A stretch of DNA of 64,000 nucleotides, from NCBI GenBank assembly GCA_033439685.1, contig JAUEDM010000001.1, positions 1,984,001 through 2,048,000 of the forward strand, given 5' to 3'. Source of the stretch: Apodospora peruviana (lineage: Eukaryota; Ascomycota; Sordariomycetes; Sordariales; Lasiosphaeriaceae). A program made the translations under genes and the position numbers. Positions within the stretch are counted from its first letter, which is position 1; every line of letters starts with the position of its first letter. The notes under the pieces were generated by a model. It was given only the letters and a program-made list of their open reading frames with translations, searched no databases and was not told where the DNA came from. Positions 19,823 to 30,146 of the stretch are shown here, piece by piece.

Positions 19823-21576
19823 TTAAAAGTCCCAGAACTGTTCCGTCTTTACATTAGCAGCCTGCTTCTTCCCCGGAACGCGCGCATTCTGTTCCTCGTC
19901 GCTATCATCCCCAATTCCCCAACCGCGGCCGGAGCCCTTCTTGCCACCCATGCCATCGCCGGCAGTCGAGATGCCGCGCTCGTCGACGCCGCCCTGCTTC
20001 TTGGTGACCGGCGCAGCATTAGGATTATTGTTCTCCTTGTGCGATGCAGGCGAATCGTCGTAAGATGACCAGTTGCTCTCCATCATGCGGACAGCCTTTT
20101 TGCGATCGTCGCTGACCTTGACGTCTCCCTTGCCGTTGGCATTACCGTTGCTCGGTGAGTCGTCGGTGATGTTGAAGTGGGCCTCGAAGTCTTTGCCACG
20201 ATTCTTCATGTTGGCGATGTTGCCTAGTGCCTGGGGGCCAGGGGTCGGCGCGCTGCCGTCCTCGTTGTAAAGATTGTTCTCGTACAGTCCGAGACCCGTG
20301 TTGTGCGCGGTACCGCGGGGACGACCAATAATACGCGGCTCAGCGGACGGGCCACCGTCATCGATGAAGTCGAAATGCGCCTCGGCATCGCGACGCGGCT
20401 TGATCTGTTGTAGCCCCTTCGCCGGGGTCTCCTCAACCACGTCGTTCTCGGTGCCCCAGTGGCGCACGTCTCGGGCTTTGTGCATTGTCCGAGTCGCCGG
20501 CGGCTTCTGAGGGGTTACGAAATCATCGAAGGACCAATTGCTGTCATGCTTCGTCTTGGGTTTCTGGCCGGCCGTCTTGGGTGCATCTTGAGGGTCTGAG
20601 CCGTCGGCAAAGTCGAAATGCTGGTACTTCTTGGGATTCGGGCGGAGCAGTCGGTCAGGCGATGGCTTCTGGGGTGTGTCGGGCGCGGAAGGAGTGTTTT
20701 CGTCGTTCTCAAAGAGACGGATCGGTTGGAAGTTCTTTCCTGCTCCAATCTTGGGCGCAATCGCCTTGCTCGGGGACTGTGAGCGTCCCCTGTCGTCACG
20801 GCCCTTGCTGGGGGTTGCGACCTCCTCCTCGACGGGCTCGTCACCTAGAATCTCGGCAAAGGAGCGCTGACGAGGGCGGCGGCCAGCATAGGGCGAGACC
20901 ACAGCGGGTGGATGGTTCTCGACCTCCTCGCGCGGCGCAAAGAGTGCCAGCGAGGCATGAGGGTCGCGGAGGATATTTGCGGAATTGCCCCGCGATCGGA
21001 TGACGGGGTCGGCAACAGCGGGAGCATCCGAGGCGCCGCCTGACTTGATGCATTTCGCAATGAGATTGATTTGGTCCTTGCTGTCGCGAATCGGCCAGCT
21101 GCGACCCGTCTTGCCAATTACATCAAGTTGTTTGAGAAGCGACCCTTGGTCCCAGCTTTGGCGGATCTGCGAAATCTTGCCCGTTTCGTTAAACGTCACC
21201 ATGTGGATCTGTTTGGGTGGCCACCGTTAGTACAGGCGAGAAGGTATTCTGACGAGGGAAAACTCACAATGGGGAGAACGACGCTGCGGTCGGTCACAAA
21301 GTTGTCATCCAGGCCGGGCAGGTAAGTGCCTCCGCTGCTAACGAATTCCAACGCGGTCTCGACCTCAATGGCAACGGCATTCTGGCCTTCAGTGGCGTAG
21401 AGCACATTCTCCTTGTTCTTCTTAACCTGGCCGCGCAATGTGCCCAGGTGCTTGATGATGTCGTTTGCACCCAGTATACTGGTGGTTGTGGTGATGTAGT
21501 GCAACGACGCGTCCGTTGCCAGTGCGGAGGAGCTTGGCGCAGCGAGAAACTGCTTGTATGCAGCCTGCAACGCCAT
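19823..21576 (-). CDS. NTF2-like domain protein with repeated HFDF/NW motifs (564 aa)
   Basis: Exons are 21576-21268 and 21208-19823 (59-bp intron, GTGAGT..ACAG). The first ~150 residues form an NTF2-like cone-fold domain: MALQAAYKQFLAAPSSSALA, SLHYITTTTSI, a long helix, VAIEVETALEFVSSGGTYLP, DRSVVLPIIHMVTFNETGKI, then SQIRQSWDQGSLL. The rest is disordered and charged. It carries three spaced copies of an H-F-[DN]-[FI] motif followed by acidic residues: QHFDFADGSDP near 299, AHFDFIDDGGP near 381 and AHFNITDDSP near 446. Tryptophan/acidic motifs lie between them (SNWSFDDF near 326, RHWGTEND, SNWSSYDD near 481), and the C-terminal end is EQFWDF. There is no signal peptide or membrane segment. 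The NTF2-like fold suggests a binding or scaffold role rather than catalysis. I know of no functional assignment and give none. Confidence 0.85.
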
Positions 21577-23709
21577 GTCTGACGATCGTGGGTTGGGTAG
21601 TGGGACTTGTATTTGAGAGACAGCGGACGACGAAATGCGACAAAATTCTAGCACTTTGTGTGTTTCTGTGGGGTCGAAGGTGTTTTCGCGAAATCGGGAG
21701 CAAAGTGGAAAAAAGCAAGCAGAGGAATCAAACAGAAAACACGGGAAAAGTTCAGGTGAAAGGAGGCAAGCCAGACGGAGCTAGATTGGAAGGCGAGGGA
21801 AGGGGCAAGACGGCCAGGATGCGGTACCTCAAGGACCGGTTACTGGGATGCGGACACTGGGCGGACTGGAATGCACGGGGAAGGGGGGCAGAACGACGAT
21901 GCCCCGCAAAGTGCTGGGTCTGGGTGTTTACAAGACCATCCTGCAATTTTTATGATTTATCTGAGAGCCTGCAAGTGACTGGCGGTGCTCCTTCCTGCAC
22001 GCCAACGCGCAAACCAGAGCCGTGCCAGTGAAGCGCGATTCTGGCAAAAATAAAGAGGATGTGGGTGACGGAGAAACTGCACATAGTAACCGACCCAGTA
22101 TATTTGTTTACGTCCTGCCTTGACTCAAACCTGTGTACCAAAGTTCCAGGACAGTCATCAAGGGTTGATCGATCGCTTCACTTCGTCCCTCCAGATCTCG
22201 TAGGGTGGCTTGTTGTTATCGATTAGAATAGGGCTTGTACACAAGGTACCTACCGTTACCGCCAGGACGAGGCGGACCACAGGCAAACCTGTCTCGAGAG
22301 ATGCAAACGTCCAGAAAGCTGTTAAATTAGGCCCCCAATAACTCTCAAGTGTTTGAACCGTCACGGTAGTCAGCTTGTGTTTTGCAGGAGAGTGAGGAGA
22401 CAAGTTGAGGCTGCAATGCGCAAAAGAGCCCCACCAGCCGTTGAGTGTTTCAGGAGAAGAGAACCCAGCCAGCCCCAACAGGCATGTGCAGGAGATGTGC
22501 AGGGATCCGCGTTTCAAAAGACACGCTATGCCCTAACTGTCTCGCTCGCAAACGTCCCGACCTCGACCATCAATCTTCATCGTAGTTGAGTTTAAGCTTT
22601 CCCGTCGACGGGCAACCTAACCGAAACACGGAACCGCGATATTCTCTGCGTCCAGCTGGATTTCTTATAAAAACTCGATGAACCGGTTTCCGATCCTGTC
22701 GTCTACCTACACCGGAATGCCTTTTTCATCTGTCCATTTCCCAGGTTGAATGCCACTTCCAGACTGACAGACACTCAGCCCAAAGGGCCAATTTCTCGGA
22801 TCTCGACTTGATATCTGTTTTCCAGAACAAGTTTCTTCTGGTCAGCTGTTGATCTTCCCATCTCCCACAGTCCTCACTCAAACTTCATGCGATCAGTTCG
22901 GTGCTTCAGTTGCTGCACTTGCTAGCGGTCAGAACAACCCTCATTGGTCCTCAACTTTAAGGCAGTCTCCCAACGGCAACACACACCCATCAGTCAGCTG
23001 CCTGGTCGCCTTTGGGTAGGTAAGCAAGTTTCAGGTATGGCGTCCAGTCTTACCGCTCACCGATTTTGCAACTCTCAACCCCAAAGATTTACTGAAATAC
23101 CGACCGACCGATGTTGTTGCCTACTTGGTGCCAGAGTAAACACTGAGCCTCCAGCCAATGCGACCTCGATGGTTTGCGGCAGCCCTACCGAGCATTAACG
23201 TTGGGGCTAGTCAGGGCACCGCGATCGCCTGGCCGGAGTCCTCTCAGGGCTCGGATGGCGATCTGTTCGTCGTCCGCATTGTCACTGGCAGCTAACAATG
23301 TCGCGTCCAGGAACTCGCCTTCTCCGGTAGCCCGGAATGATTGGTAGCATAAGCTAAGCTGAGGTAGCTTCGCCATCTTAAGCAGGGGGGCATCATCGTC
23401 CGGGACCGCCTCCCGTGCTGATCCGCAGAAGCTGTATATCGCAGACGTCAACAAATACCAAATGACAGATATATCCTGTTTTACTTTGTGATTTCTGAAC
23501 CTTCTGTCTTGTCTTCTTCTCCACTCGGATCAGTGCCCGGTCTGTTTCCTCTGAGCTATTCAAACTTTGTTTTAACCACATATCCATATTCTCTTCTTTA
23601 CTCTGGTGAATAGATATATTTCGAGAAATGTCGACAACTTGACCAACCTACCCAACCGGTCTGGCCTCTCCCTCTTTCGTCCGTGTGCTACACAAGACCC
23701 AGCATCAGA
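21577..23709. other. Intergenic upstream region of NTF2-like and small hypothetical gene
   Basis: A 2.1-kb divergent interval. Open frames at 22158-22517 and 23185-23454 (minus) and 22944-23198 (plus) are short, lack family signatures and have no splice partners I can see. It presumably contains two promoters. No repeat or RNA gene was recognised. Confidence 0.45.
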
Positions 23710-24204
23710 ATGAAATTCAGGCCAGCCTTCGAAGATGCGTGCATCCCCGTTAAGCCCCAGCTCCACACGAGCAAACATCACCACGTCTACAACGGCGCCC
23801 GCAGCCTCCCTCTCTTCACATGGGTGCGGTCGTCCTTGATGATGCCTATGACTACCCGACCGTCAACGACCGAAGCAGGGCAGGGCCGCGATCGAATCAT
23901 CCCAGAGCGAAACCGCGCTACACCTTCATCGTCGTCCTCTGCGGTAATTTATGAAGTCAAGCTCTATTACGCGCACAACCGCGCCTGCACCGTATACCGC
24001 TCTTGGGACGACTTTGCAAGGCTCAGCAAGGGACCAACATCAAGTTACAACACCATGGCGACGCCGCTCTGCGTCGAGCGCCACGTCCACGGGCCTTGCC
24101 TGCATAAGTTCCTGCGCGAGGTGCTGGAGCGATGGCCGCACGAAGCCTCGGTTGAGTACTTTCTGAGGCGGAGGATGGGCGACTGTGGGGGCGCAGGAAT
24201 ATAA
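23710..24204 (+). CDS. Hypothetical protein, 164 aa
   Basis: A single open frame from the ATG at 23710 to TAA at 24204. I do not recognise a family. The N-terminal part begins MKFRPAFEDACIPVKPQ and contains HHHVYNG; the middle is Ser-rich and low in complexity. The C-terminal ~80 residues look folded: AVIYEVKLYYAHNRACTVYR, SWDDFARLSKG, HGPCLHKFLREVLERWPHEA and SVEYFLRR. The pattern of a beta-strand, then R-x-W-x-D-F, then helices is faintly like a PX domain, but the phosphoinositide-binding Arg/Lys residues cannot be assigned, so this is only a hint. Codon use (G/C-ending third positions in the second half) looks coding. Confidence 0.55.
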   Translation: MKFRPAFEDACIPVKPQLHTSKHHHVYNGARSLPLFTWVRSSLMMPMTTRPSTTEAGQGRDRIIPERNRATPSSSSSAVIYEVKLYYAHNRACTVYRSWDDFARLSKGPTSSYNTMATPLCVERHVHGPCLHKFLREVLERWPHEASVEYFLRRRMGDCGGAGI

Positions 24205-25920
24205 TTTTGCTTATCCTCTCCTTGTTTGAGCCCTGGTCAGTGAGTAAGGGGTAGCCGACCGGCCGGATTCAACCAACCAACCCACGACGACGAACGACAT
24301 CATAGTCGACAGCAACACTTCACGCAAACCTCACTACCTTGCCTATGTAATAACGCCATCTTTCCGTTGAATCAACCCACGAGAATATTCCTCTATACTG
24401 CTTTCACCAAAAGTGAGGCACATACAACTACACGTACACATCACACCCACCACTTCACGGCCTCTCAAATCTTCCCGTGTCTCTCTCGTCCCATTCTTAT
24501 CGATACCCAATCCTGCTTCGAACCAGGAGCTGCGCGACATGATTCACTCACATGTCTTCCTTTTCTCACGATGAACTGGCTTTCATTTCTAACCAGAACG
24601 GGAGAGATATAATGACGAGCAAGGCTAACACACCAACTGCTTCTTTAACCATGATGTATACTATTTAATCTCTAATGTTTCTCACTTCGGTCATGTCAGA
24701 CGGGCAGACCGAATCCAAAAGCAGAAAGAATATCAATCCTCTTTACTGATATTTACTTGTGTCGATACCGTTCTATGTATTACTGCGTTCTCACGTCCAC
24801 CATACCTCGGATCATTCTTGCCTCAACTCAGCCTTCAACCTTTCATATCCTTCAACAAAACCTCACCATAATGGAGGCTGCCGGCTGACTACAGACTTCC
24901 CAGTCACAGTAATACGAGTAGAAGGATCACCCCCCCAAAAAAAAACTCAGATGTGCGATTAAACCCATTTTATAGCAATTGAAGTCTCTGGTCTCAGAGT
25001 TCCCAGGTTTGACTCGCACTCTTCGTAAAGAATAGGAGTTGTCTATCGCAAATCACCGCTCCTCTTCTATCCAAGGTAAGGTTTTTTACCTCCAATAAAG
25101 ATAGAGTTTTATTACACATAAATTCCATCCTAAACCGAAAAGAAAAGCAAAATGCTCTCTAATATCATGCCAGATTGCAGTCGCACATAGTGGTGGTGGT
25201 GGAAAGGAGAAAATGAAGTTGCGTAGAAGGCCACTAACAGCTTTTGGCAGGGATGTCAATCAGCCAGAGTTGTTAGGGGGTGTGTAGACAAGTTTGGTCC
25301 CGTCCTTCCAGCAACTGAAGCGACAAACAATCAAACAAATCACCCTTTTGCCCACTGCTGACAAAGCACAGCCAGCAAAGTCTTCTTGGTGTCATTGATG
25401 ATGGACAAAGACCAGTCGCCCCACCTTGATACACCCCGCACGGGGGTTGCCTCACCGCCCAATAAAGCCCAAGCCAACAAAGGTTCCGATGAAAACGCAA
25501 ACTAGTCACGCAAACGTGCAAAAGCCTAGAGGGTGTGAGGGCCTGTAGGGCGTTGTCTCAAATGGTCTACCTAGAAAAACTGCAATGCAGTTTGATGTTG
25601 CAAATCTACCTCCATACGCTGGTTACCGCTGTCTTCTGGGGGAAGGCAACCAGAATCATTTTGTCCAGTTAAAAAAACATTGACCGTCATCAGCAAGCCA
25701 CTCCATGTGAAATTCCGATGTCGATATCTCGATCCATCTTTCCCGCCTTAGCCAGCAACCACGACCACGCGAAAAGTTCCATCCACCCCCAAACCGTGTT
25801 TGTGTATGGAAGATGCTTTATCCTTCATAACGGGCATTACCATCCTGAATCCACCCCAGTCCACCACTCACTCCAGGCCACCGCCAACCTTGATCAATCC
25901 GGCAGATAGGCTGGAATTGC
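24205..25920. other. Intergenic between convergent hypothetical gene and Ran
   Basis: 1.7 kb of AT-richer sequence with short frames only and homopolymer runs near 24930-24950 (C7 then A9). It likely holds both 3' UTRs. No gene, RNA or convincing repeat is seen. Confidence 0.5.
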
Positions 25921-26917
25921 TCAAAGGTCGTCATCCTCTTCCTCGGGAAGGGGCTGCTGGGCCGCCGCGATCATCTCATCCTCGTACTGCTTGACAAGAG
26001 CAGCGTCAACCTGGGCGGTAGGGGGAGCGAGAGCAGGTGCGGCAACAAATTCCTAGCACAGTTATTAGAATTGCATGAGCACTGGTCCAGTCCGGACGAT
26101 GTCAATATCATACCAGAGCGGTGTTGCCAACCAACTTGCGAGCGAGCCACAGGAAGGGCTTCTCGAAGTTATAATTTGACTTGGCGCTAATGTCGTAGTA
26201 CTGGAGGTTCTTTTTCCGGTGGAAGGTGATGGTCTTGGCCTTGACCTTGCGCTCCTTCACATCGACCTTGTTACCGCAGAGAACAATGGGGATGTTCTCG
26301 CAGACGCGGGTAAGATCACCTTGATGGCAGGTCAGTAGGGCAGTTCACTACATCGTGAATTCGAACGGATGTGCCGAGAGACGTACGATGCCAGTTGGGC
26401 ACGTTCTTGTATGTGATACGGGAGGTCACGTCGAACATGATGATGCCGCACTGCCCGTTGATGTAGTAGCCATCGCGAAGTCCGCCAAACTTCTCCTGGC
26501 CGGCAGTATCCCAGACGTCAAACTGGATCTGACCGAAGTTCTGCGCAGCGTGTTAGGAACAGATGTGTTGTCGGGCCTAACAAAGGCACGAAGTGGGATT
26601 CGATCGGCGATCGATGGGCTGTGTTGACTTACGGTGGTAAAACCGAGGGGGTGAACCTCGACGCCGAGAGTGGCCATGTACTTCTTTTCGAACTCACCCG
26701 TCAAGTGGCGCTTGACGAAGGTGGTCTAGATATGATATCGTCGGGTTAGCCGCCAGCCCCAGGATTGTTAGATCGGGCGACCAACGACCCCGCAGTCGAT
26801 ATCGTCGACAGAGGGTGGAATCGTAGCGAAGAGAGCAGATGATCGACTTACCTTTCCGGTACCGCCATCGCCGACGAGGACCAACTTGAAGGTCGGGATC
26901 TGAGTAGCCGCAGCCAT
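25921..26917 (-). CDS. gsp1: Ran GTPase (Gsp1), nuclear transport
   Basis: Small GTPase whose GTP form in the nucleus drives importin and exportin cycles and spindle assembly. Exons are 26917-26852, 26725-26633, 26540-26387, 26319-26114 and 26052-25921. The introns (126, 92, 67, 61 bp) all have GT..AG ends and fit the phases. The product is 216 aa, the standard Ran length. Motifs: P-loop GDGGTGKTT (16-24, split by intron 1 after GK), switch I ATLGVEVHPLGFTT, switch II VWDTAGQEKFGGLRDGYYIN, VLCGNKVD and base-binding YYDISAKSNYNFEKPF. The acidic end (PLPEEDDDL) is the Ran-specific C-terminal tail. There is no lipid-modification cysteine, as expected. A GT..AG interval at about 27068-26960 upstream of the ATG looks like a 5' UTR intron. 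Confidence 0.97.
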
Positions 26918-28030
26918 GATGTCGGTCGATTAATTGCACAGCGAAGAAGGTAAACAGGCCTGGAACGTCACAAAGAGATGTTAGTTCGCGCAAGGGAAGA
27001 GAAAGACCGGATGTAGGCAAAAATAGCATCCTAGAGATAGATACAAGTCTCTGTGGATGATGACGCACCTTCGCTATTTTGCACGGGGGAAATGGGGTGG
27101 GTGGTCGGGAATCAAGATAGCGGTGGACCTCAGACAACGGTGATCGATTGTGAATGTTGTTTTCACAAAAGGCAGCCGCTTGGAAAGCCGCCTTGACGAA
27201 AAACTCGTTGGGCGGCGGGGTGATTGTGGCACGTGACTTGGCTGGCTCCTTTGGAGACTCCAGACTGGGCTGACGCCTGGTTGGGAAAGGGAGTGGATTA
27301 GTGGAGTGATAGATTATTGGTTCGTGCGTAGCTTACAGGGTCAGGGAGAGGAGAGGAAGACTGGACGACAGGCTGGCAAGCGTGGACTCCGACGTGCAGT
27401 GGTCGGCAGCGGCAGGTAGCCCAAAGGACCTGACTTTATAGCGCTGGACTGGGAAAGTTGGTCACTCGAAAAGAAAGGGCAAGCGTTAGGTGCAGTCTTG
27501 GGTTGCAAAAAAAAAAAAGGCTTTCATTGAATAGGCAAAATCATCATCTTATCTTTGTAATAAGGTTGGAATAAACGCCGTCTTTGTGCCGCCAAAAGGC
27601 ACTGCCCTGGGCACACCCAAGACTAGGCCGGTGTCTATAATTCACACTGGGAAGGTAAGGTAACCAACCAACTGCCTTGAACGGTTACGTAAAGGGCCAT
27701 AACCACCTGTAACTCTTACAGCAATCTCCTATGATCTTGACATCCCCTTTTCTGGGCAGTTGCCTGCTTGAATGTGTGTCATGACCGCTTTTACTGAGGT
27801 TGTCAAAGGATGAGGTCGCATCCGTACCGCTCATCAGCCCAGATGCCTAACCTGTGGCAAAGCGACCCGAAGGCGCTTGTTGCTGTTCTTTGGGTTTTGA
27901 TGTAGGCACCTTATCCTGCATCTCGCATGTTTGCCTCCAAATGTGAACCTAGAGACCCAATCTTTGTACTAGCCCTTTTCCCCAACCGTTTCCTCCTTTT
28001 ACGGCTGCAAACCATACCAAGGTCGACACT
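26918..28030. promoter_or_regulatory. Upstream region of Ran, 3' side of PSMD9 gene
   Basis: 1.1 kb between two genes on the minus strand, so it is the promoter and leader of Ran. It includes a probable 5' UTR intron near 26960-27068 and a run of 12 A at 27507-27518. AGGTAAGGTAACC near 27653 resembles a similar string near 37567. No gene is seen. Confidence 0.5.
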
Positions 28031-28899
28031 TTAAAGTGGTAATATGTGGCACCCGAGTAATCCCCTGCCACCCCAGTTACGCCGAGGTGTCAGTGTAAGT
28101 TGGAGCTCGTGGGCGGCTCCGGCCCCACCGCTGGTTCGGGATACTTTCACGAGAATGTTTTGCTACGATGCGAGTTAGAGATGTACCCTGTCAACATATC
28201 CAAAGATCGAGTGAACTTACTCCCTCGTTACCCTGCACGCACTCGCCGACCTTCTTCAGGTCATCATGGTTGGAATGGTTGACATAGCCAAAGTTCTTGA
28301 TCAAGTCGCCTGCTTTGAGCCCTGCCGTCGCTGCTGGACTGTTGTCGACCACGGAATTAACCCTGGCAAATGGTGGGTCCAAGTTCTCGGGAGCCGAGTC
28401 TCTCAGTGTTGATGGATCAGTGCCGATGGCACCGGCTACTGGTTCGTCTCCGTCCTGCAGACTGGCAAAGTGCTCGTGTAGATGCTTTTCGATTAGAGCC
28501 ATCAGATCCTTATAGTCATTCTTGAGGTGAATGATGCGTGCTCTTGTTGTTCGGACTGCGGTCGGTCAGCTCGGGTCTTGCCAGCGAGCAGGGCGGTGTT
28601 GCTTCATACTCTGCGCTACGTCAATGTCGGCGCGGGGGAAACCATCGCGTGTTAGCAGGTTTGTGTTCATACCGACTCCATGCTAGATCAGATGACGTCC
28701 TCGTGTTAGCCGTGGAAGGGCACAGTATCAACTGAAGTCAACTCACCGAGTCGAGAACCCCGCCGAGCGCCTTGAGTTCTTCCTCGATGTTATCCTTCTT
28801 GCGCTGGAGCTCGGCGAACGAGAGATGAGCCGCTCGACCGTTTGCGACAGGTGCGGTGGTTGGCCCCGAAGGGACGGTGGGCGCGTGAATGTTGCTCAT
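28031..28899 (-). CDS. nas2: 26S proteasome assembly chaperone PSMD9/Nas2 (PDZ protein)
   Basis: Assembly chaperone that binds Rpt5 during building of the 19S base and is absent from the finished proteasome. Exons are 28899-28747, 28682-28610, 28555-28221 and 28162-28031 (introns 64, 54 and 58 bp, all phase-consistent), giving 230 aa. N-terminal helical hairpin: LSFAELQRKKDNIEEELKAL. Then comes the family signature GVGMNTNLLTRDGFPRADID, followed by QIRTTRARIIHLKNDYKDLM. The PDZ-like domain covers the second half: PPFARVNSVVDNSPAATAGL, KAGDLIKNFGYVNHSNH, NILVKVSRTSG and HELQLTLTPRRNWGGRGLLG, ending HILPL. The Leu-Gly-Cys-His end is the typical final PDZ strand. The ATG at 28899 is the first in frame. 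All four exons were needed to recover the family pattern, which makes the model strong. Confidence 0.92.
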
Positions 28900-30146
28900 G
28901 TCTAGCTGTATCCGTAGGCCGTTGCTTCTAGGTTCATCGTCTTGCGGTCCAAGACATGCGGCGCCAGTGTCTACCTTATCGGTCTCAGATCGTCGCAGGT
29001 TTGGGAAAGCCCAGTCCGCGAGTTTCCGCAATCAGTGTTGAAGGAGGTTTAGGTAGGTGCCAGGATGACGCGTTCGGGAACTTGACAGTTGCACTCTATC
29101 AATCCATATCGCTTGCGCTGATGGAGCTCTGGAATGCCAGAAGGCGCGGGGTAGCACCCGGCTTCAGCACCCTTCCACAGCTCCCCTGCCCAATAGGATC
29201 ACGCCTTGACACTAGCTCCCCCAGGCTGTCATGGGATATCCCAGCCGTAGAAGCTTCCTTCACCCATTCAACCATTTCGTCTCACATGCAGTTGGACGTG
29301 ATTTTCATCTTGGCCGCGCACTTCCAGTTAACAACCACTTAAACCGTACAAAAAGTCGTTCTCTTGTCCTATGTCTCGGATATTTCACCGGAGCATGCAC
29401 ACTACCTGAATCTAATGGCCTCCAAGTTTCCGACCCGGGCCCCAAAAGCGGCATCAGGACTGCGAGTCATTGATTTCCCCAGTCCCATTCCGAAGCGTCG
29501 GCCACATCTTGCTCGCGGTTCCCTTCCGATTTCGTCGTCATGACCACAGTCCCTGATGCTGCCCAATTCCGTCTTATCGGTTCCAATGAGACAGTGGCGG
29601 AGATGCCAGCTGCCCGGCGTCGTAGCGTCTGTATGATCACTTCACTCCTGCCTGTGGTAGGAACCCTTCCCAATTCATCTGCTGTTGTTGGCACCAACAG
29701 GAGTGGGCTGGAAGCAATAGCAAGATGCTGTTTCCATCCCGGCCAACCTCTGTCTTTTTCGTCATCAGTTAGTTCCTGCCGTCTTCGTTCTATCTCCTGC
29801 AAGTGATCTGAAGCTACCCGGCACTCTCGGTAGTCTAAGACCAGTTCACGGTCCCGATCAAGTCTGTTCGCCGTGGTCATTTCAGAGGTGCTCGGTCCCA
29901 AAACATTCCTTCCATCACCTGTGCCCTCATGGACCGGGACTTGGATACGACGGTCTTCTACCCTTTTTGGTGTTTCTTGGTTTCGTTCCTCTCTAACATT
30001 TTGCATCATTGGTCCCTACCTGCTGCTTTGAATTCATGTTTTGATACTGCCTTGGTTCTCCTTGCTCCTTTACGGTTGGCGCTTCGACTTTGGCTGGGAC
30101 CTGCCTTTTGGTTTGCATCTTCAAGTTCTTGGTTGCAGGATGCGTA
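28900..30146. other. Divergent region PSMD9 / RhoGEF, with one uncertain minus-strand frame
   Basis: 1.25 kb between two divergent genes. The part 28900-29460 shows nothing. The part 29467-30009 carries an uncertain minus-strand open frame (listed separately). The RhoGEF promoter must lie here or within that frame. Confidence 0.45.
29467..30009 (-). CDS. Uncertain ORF, 180 aa, charged hypothetical protein
   Basis: An ATG-initiated open frame directly upstream of, and divergent from, the RhoGEF gene. The predicted product is hydrophilic, with charged clusters (VREERNQETPKRVEDRRIQV, LQEIERRRQELTDDEKDRGW) and a short hydrophobic patch (SSPLLLVP). A second minus-strand stretch just upstream (about 30124-30012, KRQVPAKVEAPTVKEQGEPR) has similar character in another frame and could be an earlier exon. 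I recognise no domain. It might equally be a chance open frame in the RhoGEF leader, and the plus strand is also partly open here. Treat as unproven. Confidence 0.3.
   Translation of the reverse strand: MMQNVREERNQETPKRVEDRRIQVPVHEGTGDGRNVLGPSTSEMTTANRLDRDRELVLDYRECRVASDHLQEIERRRQELTDDEKDRGWPGWKQHLAIASSPLLLVPTTADELGRVPTTGRSEVIIQTLRRRAAGISATVSLEPIRRNWAASGTVVMTTKSEGNREQDVADASEWDWGNQ

Noticed and set aside
22158..22517. 119-codon minus-strand frame
   Set aside because: No motif, no intron partners, and it sits in the divergent promoter interval.
24500..24540. TTCGAA within a 4-bp stem, resembling a tRNA T-arm
   Set aside because: No matching acceptor stem or A-box in either direction.
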